From NCBI GenBank assembly GCA_036674765.1, contig JARVKI010000070.1:1-64000 (forward strand): DNA of 64,000 nt. Direction: 5' to 3'. Shown in pieces: positions 47,569-60,547 of the stretch; the stretch's first letter is position 1; each line of letters opens with the position of its first letter. A program made the translations under genes and the position numbers. This DNA is from Seiridium cupressi. Taxonomy: Eukaryota > Ascomycota > Sordariomycetes > Amphisphaeriales > Sporocadaceae. The notes under the pieces were generated by a model, which ran no database searches, had not been told where the DNA came from, and worked only from the letters and a program-made list of their open reading frames with translations.

Positions 47569-49162
47569 TCATGCTGGGCCAGTAAGACCAGCTAATCCCA
47601 GCTGCTGGATCTTCTCCGCAGCAGCGACTGAAGTCGTATAGACCCTTCTATCCAAGCTCCCATTCGCGGTAGCATGCTCCCGGTTCCACTCCAAAATTTC
47701 CAACGCCATCCCTTCGATCGTCGTCAAGAGGCCCTTGTACCCCAGCCCTCCCTCCTGAACGGGTTTGGACGACTCGGCATTGGTACCTAATAGATAAGTA
47801 CAGATGGACAACAAAGCCGGTTTCATATGCCGTATATCGCCTCTAACTTCGGGGAGGAACCTCTTGAGGAACGGGACTCTATATGGCAACAGAGAGTACC
47901 ATTCGACGCCGTAAGAAAGAACGAGTATGAGGATTGGAGGAACGTGAACGTCGAGGAAGGGATGAATGGATAAAGTTTTGACCGCCATGTAGAGGTCGCC
48001 GTATGTGATTGGTGGGTTCGGATCTGTTACACAGAATGGTTTTCCCGCCTGAGGCGCACGTTGTTTCGTTAACACAGCTTCATGTTGTAAGTGAGCGACC
48101 GCTACATTAGCACCATGGACAAAGCTTTGAACCACATGGGAGGCCCATCTATCAAAACAATAGTTAGCTTCAGGTGTAAAAGCTACGGCATACGGGGTTC
48201 GGAGTTACCCACGTCGGTAAGACTGATCTAGCCAGAGGTTCCCCAACAGTATTGTCCGTTGGGTTTCCATAGACGCCATTTACCGGGCGAATGCAACCAG
48301 TCTGAAAACCTTGGGCGTTTGCTTCGCAGACTATGCGTTCCGCCGCTGCTTTAGAGGCAGGGTAATTACTAAAGTATTCTTCGTGCTGACGTAATGGCTG
48401 GGAGAAGTCTTTCTCATCCAAAACCTGCCAGAAATACCTTGGCGACCGTGCCCACGGCGCGACCCATGGCTCCATTGGTCGAATACTGATTGACCCGGAC
48501 GAAGTGGAGCTGAATATGTCCGCGCCGGCGTCCTCGGCGGCGCTCAGGACATTCCTCGTCCCGTGAACGTTGACTGCCTCCGTGAAACCATACAAGTGCT
48601 TGGACCGATCCGAAGGAATAATGACGGCGGCAGTATGAAATACGGTCAAAGGGAGATGAGCTACGGACGGGTGCCATGGCTCCTTGAAGGCTGCTTCGAT
48701 TGATGGTGGGGATGTGATGTCCGTACGGATGAAGTCGACTTCCGTAGCAGGGCCGGACAGCATATCATTTCTCTCGGTCTCTTTGATATCAAGTATACGA
48801 ATGCTCCTTGGCGATTGGCCACGAGCGAGCAACTGCAAGACGATGTAGCCGCCAACAAGGCCTGGTCTAGTGGTTAGCTTTGACTAGACGTGTAGAGATT
48901 TTGACGAACCGTTCCCGCCTGTGACAATATAACGACGTTCTAACTTTGGGGGAAGTTGACTAGTATAATCTAGAGGGTTCTTATCATAGGCCTCATAGGT
49001 TTCCTTGAGTTGTTCTGCCGTCCATCGCGAACCCGAGAGCTTCCGGATCTCCTCCGGTGTGCCCTCCAGCAGCTGGTTCACGCGGTAGAGATACAGGAAC
49101 ACCAGACCAACGACGATACAAACTACTGGACTATGCCAGCCATCAAAAGACGTCGTGGACAT
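47569..49162 (-). CDS. 3-beta-HSD / sterol-4-alpha-carboxylate dehydrogenase-like enzyme
   Basis: Three exons (49162-48910, 48861-48213, 48148-47569), introns 48 and 64 bases, 493 residues. An N-terminal membrane span (11-27) is followed by an extended SDR core: TGGNGLVG (81-88), a DI acidic strand end (NAD preference), FHTAA, and the catalytic YPASK (Tyr251, Lys255), then RPVNGVYG. The C-terminal part contains a second hydrophobic segment (VPPILILVLSYGVEWYSLLPY) typical of ER sterol enzymes of the ERG26/HSD3B group. The intron 2 donor (GTGGGT) was chosen because it rebuilds LPTWASHVVQSFVHGANVA. It is longer than yeast Erg26, so it may be a paralogue with another steroid or terpenoid substrate. 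Confidence 0.9.
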
Positions 49163-49559
49163 GCTGGGGCGTGCCGCATACCGTACCTGGCAGACAAAAA
49201 CGAAACGAATAGTGATGCGAGAGAACAAAATGCCGAGGTTCGATGTTCCCTCGCTTAAGTGGTGGCTCGCCTAACATCCAATGCCGCCTTGGGTTAGCCT
49301 CTCGCTAGCGTCGATTCACATTTCAGCATGTTCCCACTCATGCCACGGGCAGACAGGGACTATTCTTGGCAAGAACAAAAAACGACACATGGATGAGAAG
49401 TGAGAGAGTCAATTTTGAATTTTCCAGATTTTTTCCAGCTAGGAGTATGGCTATATGCGGGGTATATTGATCCGGTAGAAGATCTGTAGTATATCCATTT
49501 TATAATACATTGTAGTACATGACATTCAAATGTTGTAGAATCCACTCGTTTTCTGGGGT
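49163..49559. other. Short intergenic region, promoter of the dehydrogenase
   Basis: 397 bases between two same-strand genes. Nothing specific is seen. Confidence 0.4.
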
Positions 49560-51232
49560 TTATGGCGATCTAGCGATCTTTGAACGTGCACGGATCTTAG
49601 GACCGAAGAAGTAGACCACGTAAATAAGGGCGACCAAGCCGAACGAAACAAAGCCCAGTGTGGCCATGGCCCAGGTCGAGCTCATGTTGTCGAACATGGC
49701 AATACCTATTCCGCAAATTAGCCTCCATTTCTTCTTCGAGTCCCAAATTGAATACACAGAACTTACCAGCATGGGCCAGGGCAGCCGCGATAAGGAACGA
49801 TGGGATAAGGAATGCTGCGATGGCAGATCCAGCAACACTCGTGTAAGCATCGGTTATGTAATTTAACATACTAAGCCAGAGCAAGGGGTCGCAGAAACCG
49901 AGAACACCGCCGGCAACGACGGGAGACCAGAAGGATGTGTTGCCATCGCTAGTGAAAGCAAACCACAGGAGCGATACGGGGAAGAGCCAGACCATGACAA
50001 GCGAGGTCAAGAATCGGGCCTCGGGTCGGCCAACGCCACCGTTCTTCATGCGGTCGCGCTTGAACAGCCATGTCTGGACGGGGACGAACATGAACATGAC
50101 AATGACACCAACGACGAAGTTGAGGTAGGTCAGATCGGCACCGATGTACGACAAGCCATTATTGACCACGAACACATCAAAGACGCCATCCAGGTACAGG
50201 AAGAGGAGACCATAGGCGAAACCGTTGTAGATACCGAGCAGCGTCACCATGGGCTCGGTGACCATGATGCGAAGAGCCATCAGGGTGACGAACTTGATCT
50301 CCTTCAAAAGATTGACCTTGGTTTCGAACACGGCAATCTCTTCGGGCTCGGCAACGTTGCGCTTCTTGACCTTATTTCGGATCACGATGGCGGGCAGTGT
50401 CTCGGGGATGAAGCACATGCCAATAGCAAAGGCGCCGCCGATGATGACGCTGTCATGGTCAGCAAGACTTCACGGGCGGCTGCAGTTATCCAAATGCGAC
50501 TCACTTGATCCAGAAGATCCACGGCAACCCCATGTTCACATTGTCGGCGATCCATTCGCCCACAGGTGATCCGATACTGGGGCCGATGTTGGCGGATGCA
50601 ACAAAGAGCGCCATTGGCTGGCCAGCGCCATCCTCGCTGCCAAACATATCCGCAATCGTTCCCGCGACATTGCACAGAGCCACACTACCGGTTGTGCCAC
50701 TCAGAAATTGGAATATGATCAGCATAGGCAGGTTCAGCGGCAAGGCGCAGCCAATGTTGACTAGCGCGTATAGGAGAATCGCAGCCACGTATACCCATTT
50801 TCGGCCTCCGATGTCACTGTGTTATAGTTAGCGAATCTGGACTAGTCCACTGCAAAGTACCAAGACTTAGTTTCCCACATACGATAGAGGTCCTAGGAAT
50901 GCAGGGCCAACGGCAGTTCCCAGAATGAACATGCTCTGCCCGAGAGCGACGATCTGCGTATTCGAGACATTGAATTGTTCCTCGATGAGAAACTCGGCGC
51001 TCACATACGTCGTACTCGTCAAGGTCACAAACGTTTGCAGCAGACAGTAGGCGACGGTGATTGCCCATTTCTTCCACCATGGCCAGTGGGTCGGATGGCC
51101 CGGCTCGGCGGTCGTGATTCTTCGAAGTGCGGCAAGCGCAACGTCCTCGTCGCTGGAGTTGCTTGCGGCGCTGAAATTGCCCTTCTCCTTCTCGGCCACG
51201 TCTCTGGCCCTGTCGGTCGACGATGCGTCCAT
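49560..51232 (-). CDS. MFS transporter, DHA1 (multidrug:H+) type
   Basis: Four exons (51232-50883, 50816-50505, 50449-49767, 49705-49560), introns 66, 55 and 61 bases, 496 residues. After a charged cytosolic start, spans begin near WAITVAYCLLQTFV. The signature loop GPLSDIGGRKWVY between spans 2 and 3 is rebuilt only with the GTATGT donor. Span 5 has the antiporter-like GSPVGEW motif (GxxxG-P-xGG region). The central cytosolic loop (VKKRNVAEPEEIAVFE) is followed by six more spans. It should export drugs, polyamines or metabolites at the plasma membrane. Same strand and adjacent to the 3-beta-HSD-like gene. Confidence 0.92.
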
Positions 51233-54200
51233 GGTAGCGGGTGGTGGTAGGCGGTGTCCGTCGTCCGTGCCTGGCTGTCCGTGACAAACTTTCGCTGACC
51301 TCCGAGGGAAGAAATTTCAAGAGAACCAGGGAAACGGGTCGGCGAGGAAAACTTTAGTCATGGGCAGCAATTGAGTTCAAATAGGATCGCGACGGTGGGT
51401 TTCCCATTTTTACATGCGCCCGTCTCTATCAGCGACCCCACCAGACTGACTGACTTTATTAGGTACAGGTTTCCGTCGATCAGCGCATGAATGGGACAGA
51501 CTCCTCGAGCGCTACGATAGGAAGTCGGCGTCAGGAATGGGAGGGCTGAGATAAGGAGAGCAGGCGCTGGGAACGACGCGTCACTGGCCAGTTTAGCATT
51601 TCCCGTGGGATTGGCTCCATCGATGCGACAGGCTGCAGGGCATGGCTGTCGATGATACCTAAGGGAAGCACACCTCGGAAGCCTGTGCAATTGGATTCTG
51701 GAAAGGTGCTAGGACTTTGACTAGAGGATGTCCCCCGTAGTCATGGGCACCGCGTCTCTGGTGGGATGCAGGTTTGCCACAAAGTCGCACCGTTTCGTTA
51801 GTCAAAAGATAGATCCGAATGTCAATGCCAATCTCCAGGAGGGTTCTCTCTGGGTCCTGCTACTCCGGGCGCGTCCGAACGACTAAGGTTGGGGGAAGCT
51901 AATCGTGAGTGTAGTAGATCTCTGCAGAATTGACTACCGGTATTCATGGGTCAATGCCATGGCAAATGCAACGTCCTGTGTTACAACAAGACGTTGGCAC
52001 GACCCTGGTGACTATACAGCATAAGTTCAGTGATGTCATGATCACGATGGAAGCCAAGACGATTTCGTGATCTTCCCGCAATACCGTCGTTGCTTGTTTC
52101 TCGCTTGGCTGTGCTTTGGCTGCTTGGCTGCATGACTGCCGATCCTGAGAGCCGTTCCCTGTCCGTCGCCAAGGGGCGCTGACAGAAGGGGCAACCATCG
52201 TTCAGGGCGAACCTGCATCTGTCTAATCCGCATTCCCCGAAGACTTGCCTTTTCGTGTGCTTCTCCAGCGGTCAATCTCGCCGCCGCTTGGTGTTACCTT
52301 TTGTAAAAGGGGCCTTTCATCACCAGCAACATGCCGAAACAAATTCTAGTAACCGAATGCCATGACAATTCAATGTCCGCGATGGAATCCATCTGAAATC
52401 TCGCTGAGGCCGAGGCTGCACGAGAGCAGGGCATTTCTTGCGGGTCTGTCAGCTAGCTGATGTACTAGCACGTTCTAGCCGCGGGCGCTACTCTAGGAAT
52501 AGAAGTGTGGCCGTTTTGTCGGGTTTCGCGACGGACGACGCCGGCACCCTATCAGTTCGCTGACAACAAGAGTCTAGACGTAGACCTAACGAAGTTTAAT
52601 AATAATATCTTCAAGTCTCGACGAAATAGCCTTCGCACTCATGCAATCGACGCTTCAAATGCGGTATGCGGCGGCCATTTCCCTCGGGCTATCGTCCCAA
52701 GCCTGTTTCCGAATGACTCGGCGCAACTCGAATCCACTGAACGACAACCACAGAGAACGAATGTAGCCAGATCCGAATAAGATACACATCCGCTTGAGTG
52801 GACTGGATTTGCAGACGAACGGTTGGCAGGTCCGATCGCGCGCTACTTAGCTTTCGTTATTCAGGCATCCCAGCGAGTTCTCGAAGAGCGCACCTTACCT
52901 GAGCATAACAAGGTAAGCTGCTCACATGATCTTCTGCCGTTTCGAGTCGGCCTTCACATTCCGTGGAACAAGATGTGCTACGAGTGTCGGTAATGGTCAT
53001 CAAAATGGCACCAATGGGGTACTGTAACGACAGCCGTTTGAAACACCAGTGTGCTGCGGAATGAGAATCGATACCACGTCCATCGAGCTCACATTCCCAC
53101 TGATTCGTTTACTACCACGGCAAGTCCAGTCTCTGGTATCTTTGCAATGTGTTGTTTTCGAGAACAGTAATCCCGTGCCGGGATATGCAGCTAGATCCGC
53201 AGGTAATACTGCATTTCAGTATCCATTCTAGCGATATCCAACTTTTCTCTGAATGAACATGTCCTTGACTTGACTGTGACCGGTCAACAACTGTTATTAT
53301 TACTTGTGCCGGGGTCGATGCATTTGTTCGGCTATGGATCATTTCCCTCTCCATGATCTAGCATGAAAGAGCTTCATATGCTTCTTTAATCACACCAAAA
53401 CAGTGTCATGGCTGTCCTACGACTCTGTCAACCAACATCGAGGCCGACATGCCTTCCATTCACGCTTCTAGAGGATGCTACACACTCTCCGCTAGTGTTG
53501 GGGGGTTTCAATGATACTGGTCTTTCAATTGACGCCCAGCCGTTACTTGGGATCTTTGAGCTTGGTCTATCTCTGGATATGAGCACACGGTAAGACGCCG
53601 GGCAGGTTGCTCTATATGCCCTAAACAGGCTCTTGTATACCCGACGCAATCTTAGCTGTAAATACATGGTCTGCTGTACGAAGCACTGCCTGGCTCTCTC
53701 TTGGGTCAGTTGCGATTATGCTACACACATTAGACATGAAAGAAAGGCGATATATACTGAACATGACACCAAGGAATCACATGGCAATCGAAAAAGCTCA
53801 TGAGAAGCTGTACAGATCTCATCCTTGCCCCTTCGATCACGAGACCTTCAAGACATTGGCCGTAGCATCTAGTCTAGATAACGTTCACCTTTGGGCGACT
53901 AGGTTGGGTTGTTTCGCGTCGACTATTGACAAGGGTGGCGCTTGCAGCGACCATCCCGGACTATTTCCCTCTGTCAACGAGGAGTATCTTATGCTCATAA
54001 ATTTGACTGCACCGACCCTGGTGCAGGGTATATTGGGAAACAACCATCTGAAGCCATAACATCATTACCACGTAATACCAGTCACTTTGGCGCAACGGCA
54101 TCTACACCTCAACTAACCCGTCCTTAAGCATTATTGACTGATGGCGACACGCGTTGACGCAAGTCACAGGTCAGCTTGGATAAGGTGGCTATCGGATAAC

Positions 54201-57200
54201 GTCAAGGTTATTGCTAGTTGAGAGTCAGCGGAGGACGCATCAACCTCGATGTAGAGGGATTGTGATCATGAGCCGTCCAGACACAATGGACTCGCGGTAT
54301 GAGATCATAATTAAATCTATGGACATAGTTAACAGCTGACTCGTTCGTTTTCGCACTACGGTTTGGTGAGAGGGGTGTTCTTATTAAAACAGTCACGCCT
54401 AGCTTGCCAAGCTACAGCTGCTAGACAATCCGCATCCGATTAGTTAAGTGTATCCGGCGATCCATCAAGCACGTTGAATTGCTGTCCAGCTGATTCCATC
54501 TATCCTTACAGTACAGCAAGATGTTCTATACCGACGCCGCCATCCAGTAGTGTCTTAAAACAGAATCTATAAGGATTCCAGAAATGTCCCTACACTTTGA
54601 CTTGACATCAGCACCTCGGAACATGGTCATCGATGCCCTCCTTGGTGTATGGATTATCACTGTGCTGCATTAAACATTCCAACAGGTGAACGATTTCTGT
54701 CACGACACGATGACCGAGGAATTGTACATGATTTTATCTACCAACATGAATACTATTAACCATGGCCCGGACGTTAACGAGCAGTCCGAAGCCAGCCAGT
54801 CAGCCAGCGACCTCGCGTTAGTTGCACGAGAATAAGGTGGTCTCAGCGGGTTTGCCTGTCATGTTCCACACTCCACTTTAGAACGGAGCGTTGAAAGAGT
54901 CTGGAGGTGGCTCTATTGCATGAGGTTATTATCACGTTTTGTAAGCCAGTTTCTTGGACACAGATTTATCACCGAGTCTTGGACGCCCCCTGTTATGGGC
55001 TTTTCATACTTGTCAGATCCTCCCATACTGAGCAGGATATTTAGGAAACTTGAACAATCATGCTTGCTTATGCATAAATCCTAAGCCTATATGGCGAGAT
55101 AGCTGGCGATAGTAAATAAAAATTTGATCTGATCGGGAACTAGGCTATTCTGGGGCGTTGTCCTGATTCCATACAATGGATACTATGGACACTTGTTATT
55201 TGCCTCCTTCGTACGCGGCACATGTTCTTTAAGCAGATTACTGCTAGCGATCGAGTTGGCTTCCCTGTAGTTTCGAAATGACCACTCGCAATTTGGGGCG
55301 TGCTACTTCTATACAAGGCCAGATAGCCTGACTTCACAAAAGAAATCGAGCGTTCTATTATGTCGTACAAAGACTACAGCACTCGAGAACGATAGCGTGG
55401 TCCGCAGTTTTCTTGTATCTCCAGACGTGACTTGAGTTGAAGGATTTACGAAGCCTGTGTGGACCACCCTCCGCGTCTTCCTGAAGGCCCCCCTTTGGTA
55501 AGTCGAGATGCCGATCTACAATTGAAGCTACTCAACTCCTCTCACAGATCATGGGTTGCCCGACGAGCTGGAGATCAACTTTGTGCAAATTTCCGAGCAC
55601 ATTTGAGTATGGTCGAGCTTGGTTTGTATGATACTGCTTTCAAGATATGCCAGTGCAGCTCAGACAGGGTTTACCACCAAAGATACGAGCAACGAGAGAA
55701 GTGAATTGTTAATGCGTTTGGGTCTTCTCCTCTGTCGGTGTTTGACCAGGGGAAATGATAGGTTTGGGAACGTCGAAGTGCCGCGAATATTCTAGCACAT
55801 AACTTCCCTACTCCGTAATGGCACTAATGAAGAGACTCAGGTCCAGCAGGGCCGGCATTCTGTCTTTGTTGCTCTAGAGGCAATGTACCGCTTTGCCGAG
55901 TGGGAAGTTGTTTACAAGTGCGAGCAGCCTTGCGAGAGCCGTAGTGTCAGACATCTTATGGCACCCCAAAACTGGTAACAAAGGAGGTTTCGGTTCAGGT
56001 ACAGATCTCGTTGGCGGCCAAATACTTCCAACCTTCGCCCTCCATCAAGCTCAGTAAATCCAAGCGCAGCTGGCAAAGGCGTCGAGCGAGGCGCCAGTCA
56101 CACAGATGTCGATTACAGAAAGGGGGAAAGGTGCAATTGTTGTTCCGCATATGCGATAGTGTCTAGGACGACTGATGAAACCACGAGCCGGGTGGCATGG
56201 TGACATGGTGAGCGCTCATGTCGTGATGTGTCGTCATCGGGTATATTACGATACTTGGAATTGAAACTCAGATTATTGGCGGAAGGTCGGCCTTGAAGTA
56301 TTCATTTATCCACTAAAGCGTGGGGGGGGGGGGCTCGACTGGGTTAAACACAACGCATAGTGTTTAGCTCGTAAACGTTGCCGTTTACGTAGAAAGCATC
56401 AGTCCTGACCCTGCCATTAGCTGAAAATCGTATTGACTAAATATAGTGTTTAACAAACCTCATGGCCTTACCAGGTGGTCGGGTCGTGAAAGTTGTGGTT
56501 TGTTAGCCGACGTGAAAAGTTCTCCACCAGCGCTGAGGTCCAGTTCAACCAATCAGCTTACATAAAGATATTGTAAAACCGACGGCGAACTGGGATTTCC
56601 ATTCCATCCCTCATATACTTGCAATTCCGATAATCGATACTATATGCGCTAGTGTCTCCCAGCATAGTGGCCACGCGAACGCCCAGCTTCTACCATTCCT
56701 TGGGACCGTTTCTATTTCTTGACATACCGGCTGCCAGTATACATGTCCCGCGCAGGCCCCTGGCCAATCTTGTCCCCAACGTAATCACGCCATGGCCAGG
56801 ATCATAGGCCTCATACCGATTTGCCATGGGTAAGCTGCACAACTCTGAGCGCTACTGCTGCGCCGAGAGCAATCGAGGCAAGTGAACGAACGTTTCCATC
56901 GGTTCCCAGCTCCTTGGCTCTGTACAAACTATAGGAGAACGTGGTGCCAACGGCGCCGACAGAATGATCTGATTGGTTTATCTGACACCCTTGAGCGTGG
57001 GCCATGCGCGCCATGCCTGGTCTTGAGCACGAGCTGGGTGGGTGATGGATCTTCCGTGATGCTGCACGACTCTGTTCGGGTCCATTACACCACCGGCCGG
57101 TCTCCTCTTCTGCGCTGTCCTCGCCTTACAAGGCCGTGGTATATAGTCCTAGGAGAAACTTTGTCTAACAGCTGTTTCCGTTACGTGCCAGAACCCTCGA

Positions 57201-57246
57201 GTCGCTCCTTCTTACGTGAAAGTTGTTTTACTAGCATACTTTCAAC
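51233..57246. other. Six-kilobase region without recognisable genes
   Basis: Composition is normal, not AT-rich, yet no frame shows a domain. The two best ATG frames are 53408-53593 (61 codons) and 53718-54059 (113 codons); neither is recognised, and a GTAAGA site follows the first. Other features are a run of 12 G at 56322-56333 and two nearby inverted repeats (56345-56366 and 56370-56389). It may hold non-coding RNA, species-specific genes or decayed DNA. Confidence 0.5.
56322..56389. repeat. Poly-G run followed by two short palindromes
   Basis: Twelve consecutive G (56322-56333) precede TAAACAC/GTGTTTA (56345-56351, 56360-56366) and CGTAAACG/CGTTTACG (56370-56377, 56382-56389, loop of 4). 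The GTGTTTA word recurs near 56,445. These could be regulator sites or a replication or secondary-structure element. Only the sequence pattern is certain. Confidence 0.5.
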
Positions 57247-59425
57247 ATGGCGACCGTCTTTGCGAGAGGTTCTGGCAACAAGGAGTACCCTACCGAGTCG
57301 ACAATCTCATTGGACAATATCGCTCCATTGGGTGTTCCCTTGGAGGAGAAGCGTTTCTTCTTCCAGCGTACAAGACACTATAATCCCGACGCCATTGCCA
57401 CTCTTGTGTGTATCACTTCGTCGGCAACTACTGCACTCGCTGACCTATGAGCAGCCTAGCGTCTTCGATGATCCCGACACTGCCGAGAACTATCAACCCC
57501 GAGATGACTGGGAGAACAAGCATCGGTTTGACCCCTCGGCCCGATGGACCTGGGGCGAGGAGTATGCATTGATTCGGAAGATCGATATACGCATCATGAT
57601 CTGGGCTTGTGTCATGTTTATGGCTTTGGAGTTGGACAGAACCAATCTGCAACAAGCTCTGACTGACAACTTCCTCACTGACCTAAAAATGACAACCGAC
57701 GGTAAAATCGTACTCGTTCGCATGTGCGTTGCCAATACTTATAAGGGACAGACTATAATCTTGGAAACACGGTCTTTAAACTAGCTTTCCTATGCTCCGA
57801 GCTTCCTTCGCAGCTTGTCTCGAAATGGATGGGCCCAGATCGGTGGATCCCCGCGCAACTGATTCTCTGGAGCATTGTCGCCACTACCCAGTTTTGGTTG
57901 GGCGGACGTTCATCGTTTCTAGCCTGCCGTGCGCTCATTGGTATACTCCAGGGTGGCTTCATTCCCGAGTAAGTCTTCGACCCCTATTCGAACCGCGAAG
58001 ACAGGACTAACGTACGCAAAGCATTATCCTGTATCTCTCATACTTTTACAAGCACCATGAGCTTAACCTACGCTTGGGCTTCTTCTGGACCATGATGAGT
58101 GTTGCCGATATCTTGTCGGGTATCCTCGCGTACGGTTTCTTGCACACCCGAGGTCTGCATGGCCTCGCAGGTTGGAGATGGCTGTTCCTTTTCGAGGTAG
58201 GTCGGGGAAAGATCGATTTGGTTGGATGTGCACTAACATGACTTTAGGGTCTGCTTACCCTGGTCGTCGGTATTTTCTCTTTCGGTCTCATGCCCGCTGG
58301 TCCTTGCGACACAGCAAGTTGGTTCAGGGGCAAGAAGGGCTGGTTCAATGAGCGAGAGGAAAAGATCATCGTCAACCGAATCATTCGTGAAGATCCAAGC
58401 AAGAGCTCCATGCATAATCGTCAGCCTATTACGCCTCGTCTGCTGTGGAAGAGTCTCAAGGATTTCGACCTTTGGTAAGCGAATCATCGGCTCTTGTTCA
58501 GATCGATGCGAACTGACTAGTGACAGGCCGCTATACATCATCGGACTTACCTTCCAGATTCCTGCAACCCCCGAGGCGCAATATCTCACGTACGCGATCA
58601 AGTCACACGCTCGTGAACATCTACCGGTGGAGGCAATCAGCTGACGAAGAAATTCAGGCTGTCCCTCAAGAATCTTGGGTTTGACACATTCCAAACCAAC
58701 CTGCTGGCAATTCCCTGGACCTTAGGTCACAGTAAGCAAGCTTTGCAGAGGCAGCTAGTGTCGTGGAGGGCCAGCTGACAAGTAATATACAGTCATAACT
58801 ATCCTCGCGTTGACCTACACGGCTGAGATCTGGGGTGAGTTGACTCTCACCGCCATGATCGGTCAATTCTGGGTTCTGCCATTCCTCATCTACCTCAACG
58901 TTGCGGACACTGCAAAAGCTAGCCGCTGGGTAATTTGGGCCGTGACCAGTCTGCTGCTCGCCTACCCAAGTGGTAAGATTGCTGGTCAAGATTTTGATCC
59001 ATCATTATGCTGATGAAGCTTTCAGCACACCCTATCCAGGTCGGTTGGAATTCTCGCAACTCCAACACAGTTCGATCGCGTACCGTGTCTGCCGCCTGCT
59101 ATAACATGTTCGTACAGGCCGGCGGCATCATTGCATCCAACATCTACCGATCCGGTATGTGCCTCCCATTTATCCCTCTGCTGGCGGAGATAATGAGTAA
59201 CACCTTTTAGACGATGCGCCACTTTACCGCAGAGGCAACAAGGTTCTGATTGGAATACTTGCTGGGAACATCGTCCTGTACCTGCTCACAAAGACTTACT
59301 ATGTTTGGCGCAACAAATCGCGAAGCGCCAAATGGGATGCCATGACGGACCAAGAGAGGCTCCACTACCTCAACAGCACGAGGGATGAGGGCAACAAGAG
59401 GTTGGACTTCCGCTTCCAGCACTAA
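57247..59425 (+). CDS. MFS importer, Dal5/Tna1 (anion:cation symporter) type
   Basis: Ten exons: 57247-57405, 57455-57701, 57752-57968, 58022-58196, 58248-58474, 58527-58589, 58658-58731, 58793-58972, 59026-59154, 59211-59425. All nine introns are 49-68 bases. 561 residues. Family blocks fall in place after splicing: [18 protein letters not shown] (span 1), [44 protein letters not shown], a long central loop with the REDPSK motif, [13 protein letters not shown] and the late [16 protein letters not shown]. Relatives import allantoate, nicotinate, pantothenate and similar organic anions. All introns keep frame, so it looks functional. Convergent with the hydrolase gene. Confidence 0.93.
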
Positions 59426-59758
59426 GAGAGTCTGAACGGAATGGCACAGCGAGCTTTTGGATGCATTTGTTACAGTGTAGGACCGTTGGTGACATCTATC
59501 AAAAGATCTCACGGCCTAGATGGGGGAGAAGCTGGATACGAGAAGAGAGTGAGCTAGAAAGTACAATAGACATCTCGGGGGCAATGGGCATTCGTTGGTG
59601 GACTCATGGTGTACATATAGCAAGTTCTATCGAATTCCGTCCAGGGCAATGATTAACAAGCGCCTATCAGTGATAATTCTCTTGTGCATGCAAACAATGG
59701 GATTCCTTTGTGGTCGAATGTCGAGGGCCACGAACTTTCAAAAACATGCCTCTCGGTG
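59426..59758. other. Intergenic between convergent genes
   Basis: 333 bases, nothing recognised. Confidence 0.4.
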
Positions 59759-60547
59759 TCATTGCAACAAAGCTCCAGTCTCTTCCGCCATCTCAAGGAT
59801 ATGGTCCACCAGGGGAATGACGTCGGTATCTTTCAGAGGCACCCTATGACCACCACCCCACTCCAAAATCCTCACCGTGTCGCCGTCGCAATAGTCTAAT
59901 AATTCGCGATGCATATGTAAACCTGGGTCGTAGAGTCCATGAACGTGGATTGTCGGCAGCTTAAGTACGTGGTCTTCCCCCATGGCATCCATCAAGTCCG
60001 GGGGCCCTGCGAGTCCTATGTCGGAAGGATTGCTCAGCATAGACGACTTGAATATCTCAGGCTCTAGACATACCAGCGGGGCACGTCCTGCCATCAAAAC
60101 TGCAAACTTCCAGGTCGACCCTGCTTTTGCTTCTCCTAATTTCTCCACGCGCTTCTGATGCTGGAACAGTAGACTCGCAGCGAGTCTGGCGCCTTGACTG
60201 AAGCCCAGAATGCCGACCCAAGGGCCGGTCGCACCAAGCTTGTCATCATCTGCCGTGGCGGCATTGATGACCCGCCTTATATCATCTAAGGCGGATTGAC
60301 TATCGATTTCCTTGTGTTCGGGAAGCCACCGAAGCCAGCGCTTAAACGGGCCGTAAGACGCGTACACCGACACCACGTCAGGGCCGGGCGTGCACTCGTA
60401 AGGAGCTTCGGCGTAGGCGAAGCGGAAATGCGCCTTCAATTTCGGTTCAATGGCACGGCATTGTGCTTTGAATATGCGGATGTTTGTGCCGCCACCATGT
60501 AAGCACAGAATGCGCGGGAGATGAAGGTTATCTTTCTTATCGGCCAT
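59759..60547 (-). CDS. FSH-family serine hydrolase (LovG/Fsh1-like)
   Basis: An intronless alpha/beta-hydrolase of 262 residues. Oxyanion region: LCLHGGGTN (15-22). Nucleophile Ser117 in GFSQG, acid Asp207 in HGLYDPG, His234 in GGGHRVP; the triad is complete and spaced as in yeast Fsh1 and fungal LovG-type thioesterases. No signal peptide, so cytosolic. LovG relatives release polyketides from synthases, while others are general esterases. No synthase is present here, so the role is open. The flavoenzyme gene upstream lies on the same strand. Confidence 0.92.
   Translation of the reverse strand: MADKKDNLHLPRILCLHGGGTNIRIFKAQCRAIEPKLKAHFRFAYAEAPYECTPGPDVVSVYASYGPFKRWLRWLPEHKEIDSQSALDDIRRVINAATADDDKLGATGPWVGILGFSQGARLAASLLFQHQKRVEKLGEAKAGSTWKFAVLMAGRAPLVCLEPEIFKSSMLSNPSDIGLAGPPDLMDAMGEDHVLKLPTIHVHGLYDPGLHMHRELLDYCDGDTVRILEWGGGHRVPLKDTDVIPLVDHILEMAEETGALLQ

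Noticed and set aside
53408..54059. Two ATG frames that might be exons of one gene (a GTAAGA site follows the first)
   Set aside because: No acceptor restores a recognisable protein and neither piece resembles a family.
55459..55704. Frame with a GTAAGT/CACAG pair, considered as a spliced membrane protein
   Set aside because: The spliced reading is short, with no start codon and no family pattern.
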